From positions 372,001 to 436,000 of the forward strand of contig JAJLPB010000002.1 of the NCBI GenBank assembly GCA_025548565.1: a DNA stretch of 64,000 nt, in the 5' to 3' direction. Every line of letters starts with the position of its first letter. Within the stretch, counting starts at the first letter, position 1. A program made the translations under genes and the position numbers. The notes beneath the pieces were generated by a model. That model was not told the DNA's origin and did no database searches. It saw nothing but the letters and a program-made list of their open reading frames with translations. Of the stretch, positions 41,283 to 49,917 are shown one piece after another. This DNA comes from Rugamonas sp. A1-17. Its GTDB lineage: Bacteria > Pseudomonadota > Gammaproteobacteria > Burkholderiales > Burkholderiaceae_D.

Positions 41283-41842
41283 GCCACGGCATAGAGCTGG
41301 AGCCGCCGCGCGCGGCCGCGCCGCCGGACAACGCGGCCGTGGCGCTGGCCACCGCGCTGCTGAACAAGCTCAATCACGGGCTGATGATGGTGTCGATGGT
41401 GGCGCTGGTGCTGACCGCCCTGGTGCTGACCTACTCGGTGGTGTCGCGCTACTTCTTCCACGCGCCCACCGACTGGCAGGACGAGGCCTCCGTGTTCATG
41501 CTGGTCGGCGTGACCTTCTTCTGCACCGCCTACGTGCAGTCGCACCGCGGCCATATCGGCATCGAGGCGCTGGCCTCGCTGCTGCCGGCGCGCGTCAACG
41601 CGGCGCGGCTGTTCATGGTGGACGTGGTGTCGGCGCTGTTCTGCGCCTTCTTCTCGTGGAAATCGTGGACGCTGTTCCATGAAGCCTGGGTGGACGGCCA
41701 GACCACCTCCTCGACCTTCGCCCCGCCGCTGTGGATCCCCTACGCCATGATGGCCGCCGGGATGAGCATCCTCACGCTGCAGATCGTGCTGCAAACGCTG
41801 GCACGCATGACCAACAAACCATCATCGGAGCGCACGGCATGA
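41279..41842 (+). CDS. dctQ: TRAP transporter small membrane subunit, DctQ family
   Basis: A 187-residue inner-membrane protein with four helices, starting at a GTG that overlaps the dctP stop. The family pattern is visible in VSRYFFHAPTDWQDEASVFMLVGVTFFCTAYVQSHRGHIGIEALASLLP. DctQ proteins pair with DctM to form the sodium-driven transporter. The N-terminal 25 residues are Ala/Pro-rich and dispensable-looking. The ATG of dctM overlaps its stop. Confidence 0.9.
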   Translation: MSHGIELEPPRAAAPPDNAAVALATALLNKLNHGLMMVSMVALVLTALVLTYSVVSRYFFHAPTDWQDEASVFMLVGVTFFCTAYVQSHRGHIGIEALASLLPARVNAARLFMVDVVSALFCAFFSWKSWTLFHEAWVDGQTTSSTFAPPLWIPYAMMAAGMSILTLQIVLQTLARMTNKPSSERTA

Positions 41843-43188
41843 GCGACCTGACCCTCGGCGCCCTGTACGGCGCCGTCACCCTGGTGGTGATGTTCTCCGG
41901 GATGCCGATCGCCTTCGCATTGGGCGTGGTGGCCACCGGCTTCATGTACTTCTGCATGCCCGCTTCCTCGCTCGACACGATCACCCAGAACGTGTACGAG
42001 GAGATGGCGTCGATCACGCTGCTGTCCATCCCCCTGTTCATCCTGAAGGGCGCGGCCATCGGCAAGTCCCCGGCCGGCAAGGACCTGTACTCGGCCATCC
42101 ACACGTGGATGCACAAGATACCGGGCGGCCTGGGTATCGCCAACGTGTTCGCCTGCGCGCTGTTCGCGGCGATGGCCGGCTCGTCGCCCGCCACCTGCTC
42201 GGCCATCGGCTCGGCCGGCATCCCCGAGATGCGCCGCCGTGGCTACTCGCCCGGTTTCGCGGCCGGCATCATCGCCGCCGGCGGCACGCTGGGCATCCTG
42301 CTACCGCCGTCGATCACCATGATCCTGTACGCGGTCGCCGCCGAGCAGTCGCTGGGCCGCCTGTTCCTGGCCGGGATAGGCCCCGGCGTGCTGCTGGTGC
42401 TGCTGTTCGCCGGCTATGCCGTCTACCGCGCACACAAGGAATACAAGGCCGCGCTGGTCATCTACCAGCAGGGCGGTGCCAAGTCGGCCTACCTGGAGGA
42501 CGAGCACTACACGCTGGCGCAGAAGGTGGAAATGCTGCCGCGCGTACTGCCCTTCATCATCCTGCTGATCGGCGTGATGGTCGCGCTGTACGGTGGCTTC
42601 GCCACGCCGTCCGAGACGGCCGGTCTGGGCGCCTTGCTGGCGCTGGTGCTGCTGGCCGCGATCTACGGCGTGTGGCGGCCGAAGGACCTGTCGCCCATCC
42701 TCAGCTCCTCGATCAAGGAATCGACGATGCTGTTGCTGATCATCGGCATGTCGCTGTTCTATTCGTACGTGATGAGCTACCTGCACATCAGCCAGTCCGC
42801 CGCCGCGTGGGTGGTCAGCCTGCACCTGTCGAAATGGCTGCTGCTGGCGGTGATCCTGCTGATGGTGATCGTTTTCGGCTTCTTCCTGCCGCCGGTGTCG
42901 ATCATCCTGATGACGGCGCCCATCATCCTGCCGCCGCTGAAGGACGCCGGCTTCGACCTGATCTGGTTCGGCATCGTGATGACGGTGGTGATGGAGATGG
43001 GTCTGATCCACCCGCCGGTGGGCCTGAACATTTTCGTCATCAAGAACATCGCGCCCGACATCCCGCTCAAGGATGTGGTGTGGGGCGTGTTCCCGTTCCT
43101 GGTTTTGATGTTCGTGGCGGTGCTGCTACTATGCCTGTTCCCGTCCATTTCCACCGGCCTGCCGGACATGATCATGGGAGCAAAATAA
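41839..43188 (+). CDS. dctM: TRAP transporter large membrane subunit, DctM family
   Basis: A 449-residue inner-membrane protein with about 12 helices. DctM landmarks: SGMPIAFALGVVATGF, FACALFAAMAGSSPATCSAIGSAGIPEM (substrate/sodium site region), AAGGTLGILLPPSITMILYA and FFLPPVSIILMTAPIILPPL with GLIHPPVGLNIFVIKN. It drives sodium-coupled dicarboxylate uptake with DctQ and DctP. A cytoplasmic loop of about 50 residues (KEYKAALVIYQQGGAKSAYL) is longer than usual. ATG overlaps the dctQ stop; mdcA begins directly after its stop. Confidence 0.93.
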   Translation: MSDLTLGALYGAVTLVVMFSGMPIAFALGVVATGFMYFCMPASSLDTITQNVYEEMASITLLSIPLFILKGAAIGKSPAGKDLYSAIHTWMHKIPGGLGIANVFACALFAAMAGSSPATCSAIGSAGIPEMRRRGYSPGFAAGIIAAGGTLGILLPPSITMILYAVAAEQSLGRLFLAGIGPGVLLVLLFAGYAVYRAHKEYKAALVIYQQGGAKSAYLEDEHYTLAQKVEMLPRVLPFIILLIGVMVALYGGFATPSETAGLGALLALVLLAAIYGVWRPKDLSPILSSSIKESTMLLLIIGMSLFYSYVMSYLHISQSAAAWVVSLHLSKWLLLAVILLMVIVFGFFLPPVSIILMTAPIILPPLKDAGFDLIWFGIVMTVVMEMGLIHPPVGLNIFVIKNIAPDIPLKDVVWGVFPFLVLMFVAVLLLCLFPSISTGLPDMIMGAK

Positions 43189-44841
43189 ATGAGCTGGAAC
43201 ACCCTGCAGCAGAACCGCGCCGCGCGCTTGCAGCGGGCGCGCGCCGCCCTGGGGAATGACCTGGACGGCAAAAGCCTGCCGGCCGCGCGCATCGCCGACC
43301 TGTTGCACGCGGCGCTGGAGTGCGGCGACCGCGTTTGCCTGGAAGGGAACAACCAGAAGCAGGCCGACTTCCTCGGCCATGCGCTGGCCAACCTCGACCC
43401 GGCGCGCATCAACAACCTGCATATGCTGCAATCGGTGCTGGCGTTGCCTGAGCATCTGGACGTGTTCGAGCGCGGCGTCGCCTCGCGGCTGGACTTCTCG
43501 TTCTCCGGTCCGCAGGCGGTGCGCGTGGCGCGGCTGGCTTCCGCCGGCAAGCTCAATATCGGCGCCATCCACACCTACCTGGAGCTGTTCAGCCGCTACT
43601 TCATCGACCTGCCGCCGCGCGTCTGCCTGATCGCGGCGGAGGCTGCGGACCGCCACGGCAACCTGTACACCGGCCCGAACACCGAGGACACGCCGGCCAT
43701 CGTCGAAGCCACCGCCTTCAAACAAGGCATCGTCATCGTGCAGGTCAACCGCATCGTGGACACCGTGCCGCGCGTGGACGTGCCGGGCGACTGGGTCGAT
43801 TTCGTCGTGCAGTCGCCTCGCCCCTACTACATCGAGCCGCTGTTCACGCGCGATCCGGCGCAGATCTCCGAGATCCAGGTGCTGATGGCGATGATGGCGA
43901 TCAAGGGCATCTACGCCGAGTATGGCGTGCAGCGCCTGAACCACGGCATCGGCTTCGACACCGCCGCCATCGAGCTGCTGCTGCCGACCTACGCCGAGTC
44001 GCTGGGCCTGCGCGGCAAGATCGGCAAGCATTGGGCGCTTAACCCGCACCCGGCGCTGATCCCGGCGATCGAGGCGGGCTTCGTACAGTCGGTGCATTCC
44101 TTCGGCTCGGAGCTGGGCATGGAGGACTACATCCACGCGCGGCCGGACGTCTTCGCCATCGGCCCGGACGGCACCATGCGCAGCAACCGCGCCATGTGCC
44201 AGGCCGCCGGCCACTACGCGTGCGACATGTTCATCGGCTCGACGCTGCAGATCGACTTGCAGGGCAATTCGTCGACCGCCACCGCCGGCCGCATCTCAGG
44301 CTTCGGCGGCGCCTCCAACATGGGTGCGGACGCGCGCGGACGCCGCCATGCCAGTCCGGCGTGGCTGAAGGCCGGCGAGCAGGCGCGCGCGGGCCGCAAC
44401 ACCATCCCGCGCGGCCAGAAGCTGGTGGTGCAGATGGTGGAGACCTTCCGCGAGCATATGCAGCCGGCCTTCGTCGAAAGGCTCGACGCATGGGAGCTGA
44501 TGGAACAGGCCAGGATGGCGATACCGCCGGTGATGATCTACGGCGATGACGTCAGCCACATCCTGACCGAGGAAGGCATTGCCAACCTGCTGATGTGCCG
44601 CACCGACGAGGAGCGCGAGCAGGCGATACGCGGCGTGGCGGGCTACACGCCGGTCGGCTTGGCGCGCGATAAGCGGATGGTGGAGAACCTGCGTGACCGG
44701 GGCATTATCCAGCGCGCAGAGGACCTGGGCATCGACAAACGCATGGCCACTCGCGACCTGCTGGCCGCCCGCAATATGAAAGACCTGGTGCGCGCATCGG
44801 GCGGTTTGTACCAGCCGCCCAAGCGTTTCCGCAACTGGTGA
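43189..44841 (+). CDS. mdcA: malonate decarboxylase alpha subunit (acetyl-S-ACP:malonate ACP transferase)
   Basis: A 550-residue cytosolic subunit that moves the ACP thiol from acetyl to malonyl, the first half of the malonate decarboxylase cycle. It is full length for MdcA and shows the CoA-transferase-like blocks FSGPQAVRVARLASAGKLNIGAIHTYLELF, GNLYTGPNTEDTPAIVEAT, YGVQRLNHGIGFDTAAIELLLPTYAE and LQIDLQGNSSTATAGRISGFGGASNMGADARGRRH. The ATG directly follows the dctM stop (TAAATG), so the transporter and enzyme are translated as one unit. The neighbouring mdcC, mdcD and mdcE supply the other subunits. Confidence 0.95.
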   Translation: MSWNTLQQNRAARLQRARAALGNDLDGKSLPAARIADLLHAALECGDRVCLEGNNQKQADFLGHALANLDPARINNLHMLQSVLALPEHLDVFERGVASRLDFSFSGPQAVRVARLASAGKLNIGAIHTYLELFSRYFIDLPPRVCLIAAEAADRHGNLYTGPNTEDTPAIVEATAFKQGIVIVQVNRIVDTVPRVDVPGDWVDFVVQSPRPYYIEPLFTRDPAQISEIQVLMAMMAIKGIYAEYGVQRLNHGIGFDTAAIELLLPTYAESLGLRGKIGKHWALNPHPALIPAIEAGFVQSVHSFGSELGMEDYIHARPDVFAIGPDGTMRSNRAMCQAAGHYACDMFIGSTLQIDLQGNSSTATAGRISGFGGASNMGADARGRRHASPAWLKAGEQARAGRNTIPRGQKLVVQMVETFREHMQPAFVERLDAWELMEQARMAIPPVMIYGDDVSHILTEEGIANLLMCRTDEEREQAIRGVAGYTPVGLARDKRMVENLRDRGIIQRAEDLGIDKRMATRDLLAARNMKDLVRASGGLYQPPKRFRNW

Positions 44842-44851
44842 GGAGCTGACT

Positions 44852-45163
44852 ATGGAAACACTGAACTACCGATTCGAACAAGGCACGCAGCGGCTGAAGG
44901 CCGCGCCGCATGTGGTGGGCGTGGTCGGTTCCGGCAACCTGGAAGTACTGATCGAACCGGCCGACCTGGCCGGCGCCTGCACCATCGAGATCACCACCGC
45001 CGCCGTCGGCTTCGGGCCGATATGGGAGGCGGTGATGCGCGACTTCCACCAGCGCTGGCTGCTGGCCGATACCCGCATCTCGATCAACGACATGGGCGCC
45101 ACGCCGGCCGTCGTCAGCCTGCGCATGGACCAGGCGGTGCAGACCATGCTGGGAGGGGCGTAA
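44852..45163 (+). CDS. mdcC: malonate decarboxylase acyl-carrier subunit (delta)
   Basis: A 103-residue acyl carrier protein. In MdcC a serine near the N-terminus carries the 2'-(5''-triphosphoribosyl)-3'-dephospho-CoA arm; here it is in VVGSGNLEVLIEP (about residue 27), with Asn where Asp is common. The rest (EITTAAVGFGPIWEAVMRDF, RISINDMGATPAVVSLRMDQA) matches the family. It is activated by the products of mdcB and mdcG downstream. Ten bases after mdcA with GAGGAG as ribosome site; its stop overlaps the mdcD start. Confidence 0.94.
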   Translation: METLNYRFEQGTQRLKAAPHVVGVVGSGNLEVLIEPADLAGACTIEITTAAVGFGPIWEAVMRDFHQRWLLADTRISINDMGATPAVVSLRMDQAVQTMLGGA

Positions 45164-46056
45164 TGGGCAGTTATCAGGAAGCGAACGCGCGCGAACGCTT
45201 GCAGCAGCTGTTCGATCCAAACAGCTTTGAAGAATTCCTGCCGCCGTCGCAGCGTGTGGTCAGTCCCCACCTGGGGCAGCTGAACGCGCCGGTGGCGTTT
45301 GACGACGGCGTAGCGGTCGGCCGCGCGAAGTTGGGCGGCATAACCGTCTACACGGCGGCGCAGGAAGGTGGCTTCATGGGCGGCGCGGTCGGCGAGGTGC
45401 ACGGCGCCAAGCTGGTCGGCCTGCTGCGGCGCGCGGTGCATGACCGCGTGACGGCAGTGGTGCTGCTGGTGGAATCGGGCGGCGTGCGCCTGCACGAAGC
45501 CAACGCCGGCCTGATCGCGGTGTCGGAAGTGATGCGCGCGTTGCTGGACGTGCGCGCCGCCGGCATTCCGGTGGTCGTGCTGGTGGGCGGCTCGAACGGG
45601 GCCTTTGGCGGCATGGGCATCGTCTCGCGCTGCGCCAACGTCGTGGTGATGTCGGAGGAAGGCCGGCTGGCGATGTCCGGCCCGGAGGTGATCGAAACCG
45701 CCAGCGGCGTCGAGGAATTCGATTCACGCGACCGCGCGCTGGTGTGGCGCACCAGCGGCGGCAAGCACCGCTACCTGATGGGCGATTGCCAGCGCATCGT
45801 GGCGGACGACATCGCCGCTTTCCGCGAGGCCGCCCGCGATGCGCTGGCCTCGCTGGCGGGCCATCCGGCGGAGCTGACGCTGGAGGCGCTGGAAGCCGAG
45901 CAGAAAATGCTGGAAGAACGCATCACCCGCTTCGGCGCCCTGCCCGATCCGGTCGATATCTGGAGCGCGATGCAGATCGCCGACGCGGCCAATATTCCGA
46001 TGCTGGATGTGGACAGTTTTATCGCGGCCGCCGGCCAGCACCGTTTAGGAGTCTGA
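45163..46056 (+). CDS. mdcD: malonate decarboxylase beta subunit (malonyl-S-ACP decarboxylase)
   Basis: A 297-residue carboxyltransferase-like subunit. With MdcE it decarboxylates malonyl-S-ACP to acetyl-S-ACP. It has the crotonase/carboxyltransferase oxyanion sites in QEGGFMGGAVGEVHGAKLVGLL and GGSNGAFGGMGIVSRCANVVVMSEEGRLAMSGPEVIE, and ends with ALPDPVDIWSAMQIADAANIPML. ATG at 45163 overlaps the mdcC stop (TAATG); mdcE follows after one base, so D and E are made in equal amounts, as expected for a DE pair. Confidence 0.94.
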   Translation: MGSYQEANARERLQQLFDPNSFEEFLPPSQRVVSPHLGQLNAPVAFDDGVAVGRAKLGGITVYTAAQEGGFMGGAVGEVHGAKLVGLLRRAVHDRVTAVVLLVESGGVRLHEANAGLIAVSEVMRALLDVRAAGIPVVVLVGGSNGAFGGMGIVSRCANVVVMSEEGRLAMSGPEVIETASGVEEFDSRDRALVWRTSGGKHRYLMGDCQRIVADDIAAFREAARDALASLAGHPAELTLEALEAEQKMLEERITRFGALPDPVDIWSAMQIADAANIPMLDVDSFIAAAGQHRLGV

Positions 46057-46057
46057 G

Positions 46058-46774
46058 ATGGATTGGAAAAAACTGGCGGACACGCTGTTCCCGCAAGGGC
46101 ACGCCATCGTCGAGCAGGGAGATTTTCTGTGCGGTAGTGCACAGGTGGATGGGCAAGCGGTTGCGGTGATCGGCACCACAGCCCACACGCCGATCGGCGT
46201 GGAGATCGCGCTGGCGCAGGCCAAGGCGATCCTGCGCACGGTGCGCGAATTCCCCGGCATGCCGATACTGATGCTGGTCGATACGCAGGGCCAGCGCCTG
46301 CGCCACCGCGACGAGATGTTAGGCATTAACAGCTACATGGCGCACCTCGGCAAATGCGTGGACCTGGCGCGGCGCAAAGGCCACAAGATCGTCGGCTTGG
46401 TGTACGACCAGGCGCTGTCCGGAGGCTTCATCACCAGCGGCCTGCTGGCCGACGCCTGCTACGCCCTCCCCGACGCCACCATCCGAGTCATGGGCTTGCC
46501 GGCGATGGCGCGCATCACCAAGGTGCCGGAGGAGCGCTTGACGGAACTGGCGCAAAGTAATCCGGTGTTCGCGCCGGGGCCGGAGAATTACCTGCGCATG
46601 GGCGGGCTCGAAGCGATCTGGGAAGGCGACCTGGCCGCGCACTTGCGCGCGGCGCTGGCCGCGCCGGCCAACGGCGACCAACGCAGTGCGCTTGGCCTGC
46701 AGCGCGGCGGCCGGCGCTGGGCGCAGCCGGTGATCGACGCCGTGATGAATGACGGTCATGTCCGCGTTGCCTGA
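46058..46774 (+). CDS. mdcE: malonate decarboxylase gamma subunit (codecarboxylase)
   Basis: A 238-residue partner of MdcD. The family landmarks are QGDFLCGSAQVDGQAVAVIGTTAHTPIGVEIAL, FPGMPILMLVDTQGQRLRHRDEMLGINSYMAHLGKCVDLAR and YDQALSGGFITSGLLADACYALPDATIRVMGLPAMARITK. It ends in a variable region. Its 3' end overlaps the start of mdcG by about 26 bases in another frame, an unusually long overlap for this operon, which is otherwise joined by 1- to 8-base overlaps. Confidence 0.93.
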   Translation: MDWKKLADTLFPQGHAIVEQGDFLCGSAQVDGQAVAVIGTTAHTPIGVEIALAQAKAILRTVREFPGMPILMLVDTQGQRLRHRDEMLGINSYMAHLGKCVDLARRKGHKIVGLVYDQALSGGFITSGLLADACYALPDATIRVMGLPAMARITKVPEERLTELAQSNPVFAPGPENYLRMGGLEAIWEGDLAAHLRAALAAPANGDQRSALGLQRGGRRWAQPVIDAVMNDGHVRVA

Positions 46775-47459
46775 ACCGGCGCGGACGATGCAGGCCGCCG
46801 GGCGCGGCCTGGAACGGCATATGCTGGTGTGGCTGTCCGAGGCGGGCTGGCAGGCGGTGATGCGCGAAGCCCAGCCGGGGCACAAGGCTGCGCTGACGCT
46901 GTGGCAGGGGCAGGACTGGCCTGCCGTGGTGCGGCGCGTCGACATCGATGCGCCGCCGGACGAGGTCTGTCTCGGCCTGCCGCTGCCGCCGGACGAGGAA
47001 ACCGGCGAGAAGGTGCGCATATCGCTGCGCGCGCAGGTGGCGGAAATCAGCAGGACATCGCCTGCGGTGGAGCTGCGCGCGGCCTTGCGCAGCACGGGCC
47101 CGTGGCGCGAAGCGCTGACGACGCTGGAACGCGAGACGGCTCACCTGCACCTGCGCATCTACGGCTCGATGGCGATGCAGGCGCTGACTGGGTTGCTTTA
47201 TCTGACGCCAACCTCGGACATCGATATCCTGTTCCATCCGCGCAGCCAGGAAGAGCTGCATGACGGCGTGGCGCTGCTCTCGCGGCACGCGACGCACGTG
47301 CCGCTCGACGGCGAGATCGTGTTCCCCGGCGGGCAGGCGGTGTCGTGGAAGGAGTGGCGCATGGCGATGGAGAATCCGGCCAGGGTGATCGTCAAGGAGC
47401 TGCATGCGGTGCGGCTGGTGGATACGGCGTCGCTGCTGGCGACGTTGGAGGATCGATGA
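46749..47459 (+). CDS. mdcG: phosphoribosyl-dephospho-CoA transferase (holo-ACP synthase)
   Basis: A 236-residue enzyme that attaches the triphosphoribosyl-dephospho-CoA arm to MdcC. The nucleotidyltransferase-type acidic pair is in LTPTSDIDILFHP, after the MdcG region RIYGSMAMQALTGLLYL, and the end PGGQAVSWKEWRMA with VIVKELHAVRL matches the family. It starts inside the mdcE end; alternative starts a few codons later (MSALPEP, about 46758) would shorten the overlap. The stop overlaps the mdcB start. Confidence 0.9.
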   Translation: MTVMSALPEPARTMQAAGRGLERHMLVWLSEAGWQAVMREAQPGHKAALTLWQGQDWPAVVRRVDIDAPPDEVCLGLPLPPDEETGEKVRISLRAQVAEISRTSPAVELRAALRSTGPWREALTTLERETAHLHLRIYGSMAMQALTGLLYLTPTSDIDILFHPRSQEELHDGVALLSRHATHVPLDGEIVFPGGQAVSWKEWRMAMENPARVIVKELHAVRLVDTASLLATLEDR

Positions 47460-48379
47460 TGCGCGCCATCCGCACCAACCTGCGCCAACGCGTGCCGGTG
47501 CCGATGTCGATCGCGAATGCGGGCGGCCGAATGGCGCGGCGCGTCTTCGCCAGCGACGTGGCGCGGATGGCGGTCGGCAGCCTGCACGCGGAGCTGTGCC
47601 TGTATCCCAAGCCGGGATTGGTGTCGCCGGTGGACACCGGCAGCCATGACGACATGGACGCGCAGACCTTCATGCGCAGCCTGTTCTCGCTGCGTCACTA
47701 CTTTAAAAAGATCTGCCTGGCGGGATGGGACGATGCGCCGTTCGCGCGGCTCAAGCAACTGGGCATCGAAGCCGAGGCGGCGATGCTGAAGGCGACGCGC
47801 GGCATCAACACGCATCGCGGCGCGATCTTCAGCCTTGGCATGGTGTGCGCCACCGCCGGACGCGCCCGCGCGCAAGGCACGCCGATGACGCCCGCCGTGC
47901 TGCGCGCCACCATGCTGATACGCTGGGGCGGCGAACTGGCCATGCACGCGGCGCCGTCGCAGGAAAACAGCAACGGCCTGCGCGTGGCCGCGCGCTACGC
48001 GGTCAGCGGCGCGCGCGAGGAAGGCGCCCTCGGGCTGCCGTCGGTGTTCGAAATCGGCGTGCCGGCGCTGGTGGCCGCGCGCGCGCGTGGCGCCGGCATG
48101 ACGCATGCGCGCATCGACACCCTGTTCACGCTGATGGCCGCCATCAATGACAGCAACGTCTATCACCGCGCCGGCCCGCAAGGCGCGCAGACCGTGCGCA
48201 CGCATGCGCAACGCTTCATCGACCTTGGCGGCACGGCCAACGCGAGCTGGCGCGAAGAAGCGTTGTCCAGCCATGAGGAGTTCGTGCGGCAGCGCCTGTC
48301 GCCGGGCGGCGCGGCGGATCTATTGGCGGCCAGCTGCCTGGTGCACGCCATCGCCACGCTGGATCACGGGCGGTCATGA
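47456..48379 (+). CDS. mdcB: triphosphoribosyl-dephospho-CoA synthase
   Basis: A 307-residue CitG/MdcB-family enzyme that makes the prosthetic-group precursor from dephospho-CoA and ATP. Landmarks: SLHAELCLYPKPGLVSPVDTGSHDDMDAQTFMRSLFSLRHYF, KATRGINTHRGAIFSLGMVCAT and YAVSGAREEGALGLPSVFEIGVPAL. In Klebsiella mdcB lies second in the operon; here it is after mdcG, so the two cofactor genes sit together. ATG at 47456 overlaps the mdcG stop (ATGA); the next gene overlaps its stop in the same way. Confidence 0.93.
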   Translation: MMRAIRTNLRQRVPVPMSIANAGGRMARRVFASDVARMAVGSLHAELCLYPKPGLVSPVDTGSHDDMDAQTFMRSLFSLRHYFKKICLAGWDDAPFARLKQLGIEAEAAMLKATRGINTHRGAIFSLGMVCATAGRARAQGTPMTPAVLRATMLIRWGGELAMHAAPSQENSNGLRVAARYAVSGAREEGALGLPSVFEIGVPALVAARARGAGMTHARIDTLFTLMAAINDSNVYHRAGPQGAQTVRTHAQRFIDLGGTANASWREEALSSHEEFVRQRLSPGGAADLLAASCLVHAIATLDHGRS

Positions 48380-49302
48380 CGATGTCCTACGGCGCTTCGT
48401 CCCGCCTGCTGCTGCTCTGCCCCGGCCAGGGCGGACAGCACGCCGCGATGTTCGACCTGGCCCGCAGCAGCCCCGCCGGCGATGCCACCGCCGGCACGCT
48501 GCTGGCCGGCCTGGCGCTGGCCGGCGATGCGGACATCTACGCCAACCGCAACGCCCAGCCGCTGATCGTCGCCGCTACGCTGGCGATGTGGGAATCCATC
48601 CGCGTGTTCGCGCCACAGCCGGCGCTGGTGGCAGGCTACAGCATCGGCGAGCTGGCCGCATACGGCGTCGCGGGCGCCTGTCCGCCGGAGAACGCGGTAC
48701 GGCTGGCCGTCGAACGCGCGCGGCTGATGGACAGCTGCGCCCTCGCCCTGCCCGGCCAGACGCTGACGGCCATCTCGGGCCTGGCGCTGCCGCGCGTGGC
48801 GGCCCTGCTAGCCGAACACGATTTTTGCATGAGCATAGAAAACGGTGACGACGCATGCATCGCCGGCGGCCCGGCCGCGAGCGTCGAAGCGCTGGAGCGC
48901 GCGGTGCACGCGGCCGGCGGACGCAGCACGCACCTGCCGGTGGAAGTGGCCTCGCACACGCGCTATATGCAAGCGGCCGTGGCGCCGTTCGCAACAGCCT
49001 TGCAGCAGGCGGAATTCAAGCCGATGAACGCGCCGGTATTGTCCGGCATCGGCGCAACGGCCGTCATCACCAAAGCGCAGGCGGTGGACCAGCTCTCGCG
49101 CCAGTTGGCGGAAACCATCCACTGGGCAGGCTGCATGGACGCCGCCGCCGAAGCCGGCATCACCTACGCGCTGGAGCTGGGCCCGGGCGCCGCGCTGTCG
49201 CGCATGCTGCAGAGCCGCCACCCGCACATCAATACACGCTCCGTGGCCGATTTCCGCACGTTGGACGGCATCCGTAAATGGCTGGAACGCGCCGCCGAAT
49301 GA
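48376..49302 (+). CDS. mdcH: malonyl-CoA:ACP transacylase of the malonate decarboxylase system
   Basis: A 308-residue FabD-like acyltransferase that loads malonyl onto MdcC and so primes the catalytic cycle. Active-site serine in GYSIGELAAYG, the His region in PVEVASHTRYMQA and the N-terminal LLLCPGQGGQHAAMFD are all present. It is the last gene of the dctPQM-mdcACDEGBH operon; the ATG overlaps the mdcB stop. No mdcF, mdcL or mdcM carrier is present because the TRAP genes at the front take that role. trxC converges 31 bases away. Confidence 0.94.
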   Translation: MTMSYGASSRLLLLCPGQGGQHAAMFDLARSSPAGDATAGTLLAGLALAGDADIYANRNAQPLIVAATLAMWESIRVFAPQPALVAGYSIGELAAYGVAGACPPENAVRLAVERARLMDSCALALPGQTLTAISGLALPRVAALLAEHDFCMSIENGDDACIAGGPAASVEALERAVHAAGGRSTHLPVEVASHTRYMQAAVAPFATALQQAEFKPMNAPVLSGIGATAVITKAQAVDQLSRQLAETIHWAGCMDAAAEAGITYALELGPGAALSRMLQSRHPHINTRSVADFRTLDGIRKWLERAAE

Positions 49303-49333
49303 CAGGTAGCAGAACGACAGGCGGCCGCAAACC

Positions 49334-49795
49334 TCACCCGCGATTGTTCTGCGTCGCCCACGCGACGATGTTGGCCGCGTCCATCGCACCCGGCTGGCGC
49401 GCGACCTCGCGCCCGCCCTTGAACAGCGCCAGCGTGGGTATGCTGCGGATCGCATAGCGCGCCGCCAGCTCCTGGGCTTCCTCGGTGTTGAGCTTGACCA
49501 CGCGGAACTGCGGCTCCAGCCGCTGCGTGGCCTGCATGTAGAACGGCGCCATGGTCCGGCACGGGCCGCACCAGGGCGCCCAGAAATCCACCAGCACGGG
49601 AATGTCGCTGCGCTCGATATGCTTGAGGAAGCGCGCGGCCGACAGGTCCACAGGCTGGCCGGTGAACAGCGCCTTCTGGCATTTGCCGCACACGGGCTGC
49701 TGCGCCAGTTTGGCGGCGGGAACGCGGTTGACGGCGTCGCAATGCGGGCAAACGATGTGCAGCGATTCAGGCTGCGCGGCAGCGGTATTGGTCAT
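49334..49795 (-). CDS. trxC: thioredoxin TrxC (thioredoxin 2)
   Basis: A 153-residue cytosolic redox protein. The N-terminal zinc site (CPHCDAVNRVP and CGKCQK) is the mark of TrxC, followed by the thioredoxin fold with active site WCGPC in VDFWAPWCGPCRTMAPF and the cis-Pro in RSIPTLALFKGG. It reduces protein disulfides and is normally induced by OxyR under oxidative stress; no OxyR site was recognised here. GGAGATAAAG precedes the ATG. The gene lies downstream of the phasin terminator on the same strand, so it should have its own promoter in 49796-49840. Confidence 0.95.
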   Translation of the reverse strand: MTNTAAAQPESLHIVCPHCDAVNRVPAAKLAQQPVCGKCQKALFTGQPVDLSAARFLKHIERSDIPVLVDFWAPWCGPCRTMAPFYMQATQRLEPQFRVVKLNTEEAQELAARYAIRSIPTLALFKGGREVARQPGAMDAANIVAWATQNNRG

Positions 49796-49840
49796 CTTTA
49801 TCTCCAGACAGCATCAAGCCACCCATGATAAAGCATGGAC

Positions 49841-49880
49841 AAAAAAAATGCCGCGCCACGCGACGGGGGATCGCGCGGCA
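49841..49880 (-). terminator. Rho-independent terminator of the phasin gene
   Basis: TGCCGCGC (49849-49856) pairs with GCGCGGCA (49873-49880) with inner GC pairs; eight A residues at 49841-49848 form the U run on the minus strand. It lies 38 bases after the phasin stop. Confidence 0.85.
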
Positions 49881-49917
49881 CGGCGAGGATCAGGGCTTAT
49901 CTGCCCCGTCGCCCGTC

